Shown here: positions 10,999 to 22,600 of the stretch, piece by piece
Numbering within the stretch: the stretch's first letter is position 1
Layout of the letters: the number at the start of each line of letters is the position of its first letter
Source of the DNA: Pieris napi
Lineage: Eukaryota; Arthropoda; Insecta; Lepidoptera; Pieridae
Direction of reading: 5' to 3'
Length of the DNA: 64,000 nt
Assembly (NCBI RefSeq): GCF_905475465.1
Contig: NC_062253.1
Location: 5,766,001-5,830,000, forward strand
Made by a program: the position numbers and the translations under genes
Notes under the pieces: model-generated
Database searches by the model: none
Seen by the model: only the letters and a program-made list of their open reading frames with translations
What the model was told of the DNA's origin: nothing

Positions 10999-12176
10999 AT
11001 CTGATCCGATCTGACTTATAAAACTATTAATATATTATTAACAATAAATCGTTACATCTAAGCATACGTCCAATTCCTCCTCAGGTTTAACTTAAAATAG
11101 CTATAATTATGCTATTTTCATGTATATAGTTAAAGATTAACTATCAAATTATAGAAATATGCGACGATATAATCTTTGCGACGGCGAGGGCCGAAGTTGT
11201 TTTCTAAGAGGCAGGAGTCTGTTGCACAATGCTCAAATGACGTTGCGTCGACTAAATATTGTAAATAAATATTGTTTCTGTTATTTGAAAACTGGGGGAA
11301 ATTCTAGAAGACAATTTCAAATGTTAGATGTTGTGTTATTAATACATTTATTTGTGTAACATCTTCATAGGGGGAAATAGTAGGCGTCATTTTTTATACA
11401 GGTTATGGAAGATTTAAATGAACCTAATTGTTTCGTAGGAGACACAGGACTTCAGATAAATTCCATTAACACCTCAAAGCTTTAAATTCCTGTTACAGAG
11501 TTAATTGTTTCGTTTTTATAAGAGTGGCTTAACAAAACTGTTTACCATAAGACTTTAAAAGCCGCTTATAAAGTCTGGGGAAAATTAAGAGTTTTACAGA
11601 AATAAATATGGAAAATTATTTGTTTTAATAACGCTGCTTTCGTATTAAATTTGAGGTTTTATATTTTTTTGAGAGTCCAGAACATTTCAATCTTTTCATA
11701 GAAAATTAATTTGTGTTTCGAAAGATCATTTCCCATTTTCTTCACATTAAAATACTTTGAACTTTCGAAATCTCTACAAAAAGATATTAATCACATTAAA
11801 TTAGTAGGCAGTAATAAATAATATATCTAATTACAAAAAGCGGACAAGTTAGCGGCAAATTGAGAAATTAGAGCAAAAACTAAATTCATGGTTACCCGCT
11901 GACCCTCGTCAAGCGACATACGTCTCGAGTTTTGCATAATTCAATCATAAGTGAGAGTTGAATTTGAAAGAAATAAATATTGAAGTAAGTATAACGCCAT
12001 AAATAACTAAATTAGATAACTGTCTCTGTTCGTCACAGCGTAAATACAATTTGACAGAAAGAGACTAATTCAAATAAAGGCCCTTCCTTGTTAGTCGGTT
12101 TAAAATTATTAAGGAGATTTTCATATTTATCATTTCAATAAAAAATGTGTGATTCTTTATATGCATTACATTTCCA

Positions 12177-12470
12177 AGGGCCTCATAGCCTAGCTGTCTT
12201 ATTAGGTGTCCGTTAGGGGTATCGGGTTCGATTCCCGGTCGTAATGCAAATTTATTGCTGTAAATTGAAATTTATTCTCTGCCTTTGGTTGTACGGCACC
12301 GGGCGTGTGCTTAAACCGTAGATGGAGGGCACAGTCTAATATTTAAGGCATCAAACCTTAGAATAGAGACTGTGAGGTTTAGGATGTATGTAGCAATACG
12401 TCCTAGGCCGAGAGTGGAAATTACACGTGGTCTAGTAATTTAAGATCCTTTTTAACGAAGCACTTGCAAG
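12177..12470 (+). repeat. tRNA-derived SINE, family A, diverged copy
   Basis: It starts GGGCCTCATAGCCTAG (A-box region) and has a B box, GGGTTCGATTCCCGG, within 60 bases. The body blocks 'cgggcgtgtgcttaaaccgt' and 'atggagggcacagtc' are shared with the copies at 23900 and 38561. The tail differs from those copies after about 12360. Confidence 0.75.
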
Positions 12471-12671
12471 CGAGAACAAGCTGAATCACGTGTTGTGTGC
12501 AAGAAATGAAACCCTCTTGTGAGTAAACACGATGACAATGTAATGGAAAATGTTTGCTGTATTCATTTCATAAAACAATCTGAACACTATTCAATTTTTA
12601 ACAATGATAATAAAACCTTTTTTCAATAATAAAAATTACGTGACGCAGTACATGAGTGAGTATGTGTATAC

Positions 12672-12730
12672 TCAAACTCAAAATATCTTTATTCAAGTTG
12701 GTAACCAAGTACACTTTTGAATCGTCAAGT
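12672..12730 (-). repeat. Short non-LTR retrotransposon 3' fragment
   Basis: The phrase 'aaaatatctttattcaagtt' followed by 'ccaagtacacttttgaa' resembles the reverse-oriented 3' end of common lepidopteran non-LTR elements. Recognition is from memory only. Confidence 0.35.
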
Positions 12731-12844
12731 TAAATTAATCGTAAATTTACATTTACGATTTATATATGTGTGTATGAATGGGAGTGTGAAACTATATGTT
12801 GCTGAGACCTACTCAATAACATCTTCAACTCTCGGTAAAGCTAA

Positions 12845-13169
12845 GGTTTCCTAGAAAAGCGGTGCCGTTAACTAACGGCCGTCTTTACTTTTTAACATAA
12901 TGCAAAAAAATAATCATTTTCGCTCGTCTAAGTCACGTTTCCACTCATTGTATTAATTAAATATGGGCACCGCTACATGCGAAAACGTTGAACTAATGTT
13001 TATCACCGCTATTACGGCCGTCATGAAAATGACAGCACCGCTATTTGACGTTACTGTGATACTCAATGTTCTCTAGAAACCCTACCCCGATGTTATTTAT
13101 AGACAACGTATGGGTAACATTACGTAAAATTGCGGCCGTTAGATAGCGGCACCGCTGTTATAGGAAACC
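12845..13169. mobile_element. 325-bp MITE with TAA target duplication, Harbinger-like
   Basis: The terminal inverted repeats begin GGTTTCCTA and end TAGGAAACC, and continue imperfectly through an AGCGGTGCCGTTA / TAGCGGCACCGCT block to a GGCCGT / ACGGCC block. TAA flanks both sides (12842-12844, 13170-13172). The interior has repeated CACCGCT and GGCCGTCAT motifs and no coding capacity. A three-base TAA/TTA duplication with G-start ends fits PIF/Harbinger-type MITEs. Confidence 0.8.
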
Positions 13170-13172
13170 TAA

Positions 13173-14980
13173 GCTTAAGATGTGTTCAGGATCCAGTCCG
13201 TAAGTATTTATTACCTTATTTAATGGTGTATTTTTGAATGAAAAACGCAACAAAAATCACTTAAGTTAGATTAGGTAACAAATACCAATTTGTCCGGAAG
13301 TTCAATTTATTTTTAACGAAGTAAATTTTTTACAATTAAGGCATCTTATAACTTTCATTCTGTTTCAGTCTTCATTTCACTTCGCTATGTGGAATGTAAT
13401 TTAATTTTCCTATTTTACTAAATGTAGTTTTTAGTCTCTTAATTTTTTGCACCAATAATTTTCGCAATTCCTTGTCATATTTAACTAATTTTTACATTTG
13501 ATTGCCAGATAAGAAGGCAATAAAGAAACGGTGTCTTTTATTACAATACACTAATTAACTAATTATAAAAATATTTTTACAAATAAATAATCATAATTAA
13601 TAACGTCAAACATAGCACAAATATTTATAGAGGTGATAGTCATAAACAAGTCGATAATATATACAGTCTGAACTCTGTAACTCCCAAAAGCGATATACAC
13701 AGCGAATATATCCTAGATTAAAAACGGAACAATTAAAGAAAAAAATAAAATTAGTATCGATTTATATACTAGCGAACCGTGGAATCGATTCCCGGTGGAA
13801 ATCTTCCGTGGGAGATACGACCTTCAATTGTTTAAAAAGAAAGCATACTTCCCTCTCAAAAGCCGTCAATCCACCCACTTACGCCCAAACTTAATTATCA
13901 ATCCAAAATCTCAGATTGAAAACAATCTGAGATCAGACCGTGACATCGATCTTCGATAAAATGCTCTTTGTCGTTCCATTTTACCGAGTTTATACTCATA
14001 TTTGATAATCAATGTTAACCAAATAAAGTAAATAAAACCGTACAAATGACATTAAACATACATTTTTACACACACATAACAAACATTTTTTTTAATTATT
14101 TAAAAAATGGTGTAAGTTAAAATCTGTTATAATAAGTAACTGTTGAAATCGAGGTTTGGTCAACTGTCATTTTCATACAAAGGTCTATCCACAGACACCG
14201 ATACGACTTCCCATGGATAGCTTGTATCGACAGATGGCTATTACAATCCGTGGATTGGTTATTGGCAAACTTGTTACAACATTTGGATTAAAATTAAAAT
14301 CTCAGATGGTGGCTTATCGATTGAGATAGGTTATTGGGTTCGGGCGTCAAATGGAATGGGCCGCGATAACCTCTTTATGGGCTTCAGGAGAATCGTTTGC
14401 ACTTATCCTATAAAAAATATTTAATTGAGTTTAATAAGTCTTTCACAGCTTAAATTACTCGTTACTTAATCAGGCATTAGTAGTTTATTAAGATAATCAA
14501 TTATATATAATTGGATAAAAATTTATTGGCCAAGTAAAAGCCGTAATCTTTTGATTATATACAAATTATTTTCTAAAAGTCAAGACAATAATTAATTAAT
14601 TTCCTTTAGAAACGAGAGGCTTATAATAAAATATGAAATTCGTGAAAGTTATTGGAACTTAAGCCGCTACTAACTGTTTCACAATACCTACGTAATTATA
14701 ATTCAACAAAACTTTCCCTAACTTCACCAACAAATAGGGGCTTATAATATTATTTTCTGGCAATTCCGACATTACACGGTGTGTTTGTTATTTATTATAT
14801 TTTTACCTGTGTTTTATATCTTCTTTTAAGTGACAATCGAACGCTTTATTCAATACAGGGGAGAAATAAATGCTGTAAATCCTTAAAAATGGTAAAAAAA
14901 ATTATTTTCGTCCGTTCTCACACAGGGAGAACAGACAGTAAATGTAAATTTAAAAATATATTTTTTTCATATGTGTATGT
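13173..14980. other. AT-rich noncoding stretch
   Basis: No gene or repeat family was recognised. It contains a small hairpin near 13910-13933 (ATCTCAGATTG, AAAA loop, CAATCTGAGAT). The GC-richer section 14160-14400 shows no coding frame. Confidence 0.45.
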
Positions 14981-15285
14981 CACCGTAAAATTGTAAACAC
15001 CGTTAGATTGTAATATATCTCGCGAGATTGTAAACTGTCGAAAGATTGTGAACCTCAACGAACTACTTACAATTTAAGGTATTATTATTCGGTAGTTATA
15101 TGAAATTGTTGGGAAGTAAAATTAATCTGTAATTGACCAAGGAAGTTTGAATGATAACTAAGTTAGTGTAGTACAATCTACCGAATACGTTAAATTGTAA
15201 GCAGTACTCTGAGGTTCACAATCTTTCGACAGTTTATAATCTCGCGAGTTAGATTACAATCTAACAGTGTTTACAATTTTACGTT
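14981..15285. mobile_element. Short copy of a palindromic MITE with ATTGTAA subterminal repeats
   Basis: The ends read CACCGTAAAATTGTAAACAC and, reversed, AACGTAAAATTGTAAACAC. The arms share GATTGTAAT, CTCGCGAG, CTGTCGAAAGATTGTGAACC and ACTTACAATTTAA blocks. The larger copy at 62872-63554 has the same arms plus a longer interior, so this copy looks internally deleted. It has no coding capacity. Confidence 0.85.
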
Positions 15286-16150
15286 AACATGTACATTGTG
15301 TAACCTAAATGAATACCTACTTATTTACTAAGTGTAAAACGTATATATATATTTCATATTTACAATCCAGTATATAGTATTTACAATTTTTTCAAATGAA
15401 TAAATTATATATTTATTTAGTGTTCTGTGATAAAAACAAACAATGATAAAAATCCACGAAACTGACATATCTTACATCCAAAACAGCAATGTAATATATT
15501 GTATCCATGACTGTCAAAACTGGTTCGATTTTTGAATTATGTAACATAAAATTAAGAGTTTATTTTCGTTTTAATGTCGCCATTAAACATTCCAAATTAA
15601 ACGACTTAAATTACTAAATTTATGTGTTTTTGGCATATCATATCCTTGCTCGATTTAATAAATGGTATATCCATATTATTGTATTCAACACTGTAGAATC
15701 GTAAATATATATAAAGGATCAGGTCGTAAAGTAGAAGGCACGTACGCCCCTGAGGCTCTATTGATTTATACGCACTTCGTGAAACGTTTGGTGTGACAGA
15801 TTAACTGTTTATATAACTCTTTCAATGTAGCATTACATTTACATATCATAATCATATGTTACAAGGAGTATACTAGACTGTACTGTAGTGCAAAATTTCA
15901 TTTATTTATGTAGCAATTGACAAAATAAAACTTCGTAAGGAAATCGTCGCGGTCGTCGGGAATAAAGTCTGGTACAGAACCAATAAAACAGTCACATATG
16001 TGACCATGCACTATTTGGATATATAATTTTAATTATAAAATAAAAAAATATTCTTTTTTATCCTGTAGTTTTGATCGTGTGTTGATCTTTCCCTATTATA
16101 ATTAAGTATAAATACAGCCGGCGTCCACTGTTTGCTGAGGTCGCTAATCA

Positions 16151-16218
16151 GCAGTATCTTAATACTGCACAATCAAACGTCTAATGGAACCTTAGTTCCA
16201 TTAGACGTTTGATTGTGC
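16151..16218. repeat. Two consecutive perfect hairpins sharing a CTTA loop
   Basis: 16151-16168 is GCAGTAT-CTTA-ATACTGC. 16167-16218 is a hairpin with 24-base perfect arms (16167-16190 and 16195-16218) around another CTTA. The two overlap by GC. This looks like repeated template switching at the same tetranucleotide. Confidence 0.9.
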
Positions 16219-16377
16219 AAATTGTAAATTTACTTAGTTACGTAAATAAAATAATGTTAATAAGTAAATAATATGTATCTGCTTTGGCATATGCTGTAAT
16301 AAATGCGCACCTCCACTATGTGGAACCAGATGCCCACTGAAGTTATTCCGAACCAATTCGACTTAGGTTCCTTCGTA

Positions 16378-16500
16378 AGAACAGCGTACAAATTCTTAAA
16401 AGGACGGCAACACACTCGCGAGGCCTTTGGTGTTGAGTGTCCATGAGCAACGGTATCACTGAAAATCAAGTGACCCTCCTGCCCGTTTGCCCATAGTAAT
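16378..16500 (-). repeat. GCAAACGGGCAGG dispersed element ending just before corin exon 1
   Basis: It shares 'agcgtacaaattctta', 'ggacggcaacacactcgcga' and 'cctcctgcccgtttgcc' with other copies. It ends about 30 bases before the ATG/acceptor of the first recognised corin exon. The ORF at 16257-16544 (minus) is made of this repeat. Confidence 0.75.
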
Positions 16501-16527
16501 GTAAAAGAAATACATATTTTTTTTATA

Positions 16528-16616
16528 ATGGCAGATTGGCTCACCGTGACGTGGGCGCAGAGCGGGATGCAGTTACAACCGGATGTGCCAGATGGTGACG
16601 ATCCGCTCAGGGGACG
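16528..16616 (+). CDS. corin-like: Corin-like gene, exon 1 (first recognised coding exon)
   Basis: An ATG opens MADWLTVTWAQSG and runs to LRG with the donor GTGAGT at 16617, phase 2. The frame continues without a stop into the exon at 26917. The ATG has A at -3 and G at +4. A splice acceptor (GGCAG|ATTGG, 16535) after a T-run overlaps the start, so this exon might instead be internal with the true start upstream. The residues are cytosolic and acidic near the end (DVPDGDDP). Confidence 0.6.
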
Positions 16617-19600
16617 GTGAGTAATATATTTTAATAATAAATTCTATTTTTTTATATGAAGTTCAAGCTTCATTTCAAAATGATATAATCCTTTATCATG
16701 GAAATCAAAAATGAGGTTTGACTAGCTGTACGTAGAGGTGTTCTTGTCCCAACGTCAACGTTCGATAGTCAATGCTGGCCGTGGCAGAAGAAACATTAAG
16801 GTAGACGAAGAAGTATATTGCGTGATGATATAAGTAATAGTGAGATACGTGATCCGTGTAGGATAAAATAGGTCGTTATGACGGATACGAAAGAAAATGC
16901 TTATGTGGTTTTACTATGAAAATTAAATGAGAAGCGGCTTATGAGTAGGATATACAAGGAAACCGTGGATAGTGAAGTGGGGTAGAACTGGTCGTACACA
17001 CCTGGATGAAATCCAGTAGGTACTAGAGAAAGGACAGGTCAAATACTCATAATAGACTAGCATGCATCGAGAATGTCATTAAAGTGGAAGATAGGTAGGT
17101 CAGGACTGTAGCAAGTGCAGTCCGTGGTCTCTTCCTACCCCTTCGGGAAAAAGGCGTGAGTGTTTTGATAGATGATGGGATGAGGGGATGTTTTGATGGG
17201 ATCAAATAATATCCAAATTAATATCTCAAAGTCAACAATCCGCGAAAATAGAGGACACCGTGAGCCATTTCTGCCAAAACCCTCAATCTTTTAGTCGATA
17301 CCAACTCCGGGGAAATAAATACAGATAACACAATTTTTTCTACAGATGTGATACTTTTTGACATTCAACACCTTTTGTCTTCAGTCACCGTGACCAAGCA
17401 CGCGAAACGCCGGTTAAATTTAAAATTATGTAAAATAATTGTGAATTTAAAATAAAACATAACTTCAAATCTAATTATCTTTATCTTATAACACCATAAT
17501 TATAAAAACGTTAAAACTTTATTTTAAAAATTTCTAATATTTCATGAATATTTTTGACTGCGTTAAAATAATTTCTAGAAAATATTGAAAGAACTTATAT
17601 TGCAACTCATTCCGCGTTCCCCTGAGGTTCAAAATTGTGTCGGAATCTAGTCGGTATGCAATAAAATAAGAGGAGCAAGCAAATACGAACTATGAAACTA
17701 ATAAAGGCAATGTTTGCTAACGACAGAGAGCTTCCGGGAACCGTCAATCGGGACAGATACTTTTAGACGTAACGCTTGCCACACGACATTTATTATACGA
17801 TTTATAATGGCCGAAAAATATGCCAGTTTCATAAAATGTATTATATATTATACTGGTTGTTTTATTGATCATCCAATTTTGCAACAAAATTTGATTTATT
17901 GGAAACAAAATAAACTTATATTAATTAAAAAATTATTACATAAATCAAACAATTATAAATTATGCAGACATCATCTTCATTTAATTCTTATTCGAATATA
18001 ATTATAAATATAATTACTTAGGATGTCATGTGGAACATGGTTTAATGGTTGTAGCTCCTTACAAACGTTGTGTAAAAAAAAAACATGGCGATTAAAAAGA
18101 GTGGTGGAGAGTTTATTGCCAGTTCTTCTCTTCCGTTCTACGCCCTTGATTTGAGAACTGGCACTAAATGTAAAATTAGAAGCATTAATATGTATTTCTT
18201 TACTGACAAGTCATAAGTGTACAATGTGTTACCTATATGATTAAATTATTTTTAAATTTTGAATATAGGAATATGGTTTCTTGCGTCTGCTAACTGTGGA
18301 GCGTCAATGTTTCAATTAGCTTATGACGTTTTACGTACAATAGTGTATATGTCACTGGCCTTAGTATATAAGTTAGTTTTTTAAAAATGTTCGACATCCT
18401 CGTGGACAGAAAAACTGTGTCCAGTTTGTCTTTCCACCACACCAACTTATTTTCTATTTAAAATCATGTATATATTATATAAATAAATAAATTACCTATA
18501 AAAGCAGGATTACAAAAACCTACGAAAATTTCATGACAGTTCCGAAGTTAGTCACAAGTTAAATAATTTGATATATAAATTGAACTAGGTAACACAAATA
18601 CACTTTTACTATCGTGAACTTAATTTTTGCGCGTTGGATGATGAAATATTTTGTGTCGGACAGAATTAATTCAGTATAAATTTATTGTCTATTTTCATGA
18701 AATTGCTTATTTCTTTCTTTATACCTTAAGCTGAGTAATTTATATTCCTAGAACTGAACCGAGCTTTCATCGTACATTTTATTAGAGATTAAAAAATATT
18801 AGTTTAATAAGCAGTATTAAAATTCATAGAAAGCGGGCAGTGATCCGAGTAACGGTTTAATTATTATATTTCTTCGACAAATTTTAATAATGCGCTTCAT
18901 TTTACAATAGATTATTGGTATTTGAAAAATAAATTCTAGTAAAATTTTTTTTATGTAAAATATACAACAATTGTAGTAGCATAATTTGAGTTGCTTTGGA
19001 CGCTTTCCATAAAGGCATAAGATACATGTTTTTTTGTCGTATCGTCTTATGTAAAATGGCTCAGCAAAATTTCCTTCCTAAGGCATAGTTCCCTGTGTGT
19101 ACAAGTCCGATGGGACAAGTTGTAAATTTGACTAAGATTAATCGTATAAGTAAAGACAAATGGACTGAACTAATTTCTGTTTTGAATTATTGAATCTTGC
19201 TGAAACCATTTACTTAATAACCATAGAATTATACGTATTTAAGAAAAAAAATTAAAGCTATAATTGAATGAATTTACCGTTATATGCAAATACCCAAACC
19301 AATTTGAATTTAGAACTATGTGAATTTGAAATATTACATTCAAAGCACCCTAGGAATAGTTGATTTTGATAGCCCAGAAATGTTAATCAGCTTACCAGAA
19401 AAACTACCGGGTTTTATATGAAACAACCGCCATCTAGTGGTCGTTATAAAATTTAACTAATTCATTAAACACCATTTATTAAAACCCTCATTACATAGTT
19501 AATACAATTTGATAGAACGAGACGAAATACGGCAGTATCTATCGCAATAGGTCCAATAAAAAGGTTAACATCTACGATAAATCATATAATGTTAAATTAG

Positions 19601-22600
19601 ACTTAGTTTACACGCAACGGACTTTGGACTTCAAACTGTTTTTGTGAATTAATTTGTCATTTCGGAGCCCAGTACTTTGAATAAATTTGCATATATTTTA
19701 CATATATTTTTTATTTTATTTATTCTCTCAAATATCACACATGTTAAAAGAGGACAATCAAACACTTATGAAATATGTAAGATATACACGTGTAAATATT
19801 ATATGAGAACTAATAAAAATTCGTTTATGATAAATTACGAAACTCTTTCTCGAAAGTTCTCCATTCTACCATATTAAAGCATTTCCATAAAAACGTGTAA
19901 ATTCTGTAATCTTTCGACCTTTAAGAAAAAGAAACCAACTGAATATTTAAACAGTCCACAAAGCCTTTCAAAAATCAATAAGGTTTTCATTTCTGTCCGG
20001 GTGCTTAATGATTCACTAAGTACCTCTTCTAAATATCGCCGACACGTTCTTATCACCACTTCATTATCTTTCCATTCCCGGAGATATTAAGAATTGCTTG
20101 AATGAAGTGTCTCCCGTTTAGTAATACTTAAAGCTGCTGAAATATTTATTATTATACTAAAATATTTTTTGTTTGTAAAGGGATAAATTGTGAAACCAAC
20201 AGATGTCAAGGTATTTCTGGGTATTTTTGCAAAAAAAGAGCGTACCAATGCTAGAAAGGCCGACAACGCGCTCGCGAGCCTTCTGGCATTTTAAGTGTCC
20301 ATTATAGAACAGGGGGCAAACGGGCAGCTCACCTGATGTTAAGTGATACCGCCGCCCATGGACACTCTCAATGCCATGTCCATGGGCGTCGGTATCACTA
20401 TCAGATGAGCCTCCTGCCCGTTTGCCATTATTTATTTTTTAAAATCGTTTGTCGTTTAGTTTATGTAATTTTAATTGTTTTGTTTAATATTTGTAGTATA
20501 TTGTGGTTCATTTACCAATGTATCAGTTTGCCGAGCGTTGGCAAGCTTTTATTAATAAAAAAAGTCACCGATTTTAAAAATTCATACGATACAATCGAAG
20601 CAACGAAAAATATTGGTAAAACAGGAAAAAATATTTTATTTTTAGAGTGTCATTCGGTTTATTTGGTTCAACGCGCTGTCTTGATATCGACTTCAGGCTC
20701 AACGGGTTCGATTTGAAAAATTCGATCTATGTTTGGCCCATTTACTGAGATATATTATATGTAGTGAAATAACACTGTTACAAGAGATAGATATTTACGT
20801 AAATTCGTTTAGTTTTACTTACAGTAAAACACCGAAACGTGTGTGTAAAAATAATTCACAATTACGATTTAAAACGAGAAATAAAAATTGTTTAATAACT
20901 CTTAGAAATTGCAATATAGGTTTGAAACATGTGGTTACATGGCACTCATAAATAAATAAACTACTTTAAATGAAAACTTACTATACATGATTTCTATACA
21001 ATTAGCTTAGACGTGTGTTGGCCTAGTAGCTTCCGACTGTCATCCCTGAGGTCCTGGGTTCAGAAATTTCCTGGCGTATTAGAAAAAACAAATGATCACA
21101 AAATGGATATGCAAACCTGATTCCTAGAACTAAAAACTTGTATCACGGTGATTTAAAGTTTATAACCGACTAAACAAACTAGGCTAAAAAGCTTGGGTAT
21201 ATATTAGCCAAAGCATTTTATCAATTAAAATAAAGGAAAATGTATATCAAATTTCCTAAGATTGCCTTCCCCATATATCAAGATACTGTAATCCCATGGT
21301 ATAAAGGTGACAGGAGTGATGTACTAGTCCACATGAGGCCGTAAGTATATTCGATAATCCTGGCGCTCTGGTGCCACCTGCGTTACTCGATACTAACGAG
21401 ATTTTAATTATAGTTTATTTTTCATATAGAGCGCATACCAATTAATGTCTAAAAATTTCCAAGAATGTGCAACAACAACGGTGATTATAAAAATATGTTA
21501 AATAACTATCTATATCCATGAAAAACAATTAAAATTGAGTAGACGTTAAAGAATGTAATTATGAAATAACGAGTATAACGAATATTTATTAATATGATAT
21601 TAACTTTCTTTTATGCTTTAGATGTATTGCTTGAAGCATATTGAACGTTTGATTAGGATTACATAAATTTTTCGACATGCTAAATGTGAATAAATGAAGA
21701 TTAGACTATTGTATGGTAGGTTCGTACGTTGCACGTTTCTCTTTGAGTCAACGCGCTTCGCCTGATATTTTTTTTTTTTTTAAGACAATTCACACCAATT
21801 GACCTAGTCCCATGTTAAGCTGGTGAAGCTTGTGTTATGGGTACTAGGCAACGGATATACATACATATTATAGATAGATATACATATAAATACATATTTA
21901 AACACCCAAGACCTAAGAACAACACCAAATGCTCATCACATCGATGTTCGCCTCAGCCGGGGATCGAACCCGGGACCCATGGATTCGCAGTCAGGGGTAC
22001 TAACCACTAGACCAATGAGTCGTCAATGATATGTATGCATTGTCTCTCCTATCACATACTGGTAAAAAGTTTGTAAGTAATAATCGATAATCAAAATGCC
22101 ATATATAAAGAGAAATTAATGGCTAAAATAGTAAAAGATAAAGTTAAAGGAGGTCCTTTGTCGATTGTTTTAAGTCTGTCAAGAAATCTCAAACTAGAAG
22201 TAATTATAAAGTAAATGACAATAGTGATGATTTTATTACAGTTTTATCAATAACAGGTTCGTTTTTAAAATAAAGCGACATTTTTTAATTCCAAAGTGTA
22301 ATGGTAGGCCACATAAGGGGTGATTAATTAGGGAAGTTTTATGTGGCCGCAGCCGTCATCGCACCAGTTACGGGATTAAATTTAATAATGATTTTGAATA
22401 TTATTTCATAAAATATAACTTATAGTAGTTATGGAAATTTACATGTACTACGCACAGTTAAAACTGTATTCATACAAAGAAATAGTATCTCGAGTAATGA
22501 TCCTTTTTAACATTTAATGAAAGTAATCATCAAAGTAATGTCATAATTGTACGAATGGAAAAGTTGAATACACAGAGGCCGGCCTGCAGTATATGTGATA

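Noticed and set aside
20336..20716. 126-codon ORF
   Set aside because: It starts inside a dispersed repeat and continues through AT-rich DNA without a motif.
21950..22024. A tRNA gene on the minus strand
   Set aside because: It has A and B boxes but is fused to a SINE body and A-tail; the anticodon arm does not look intact.
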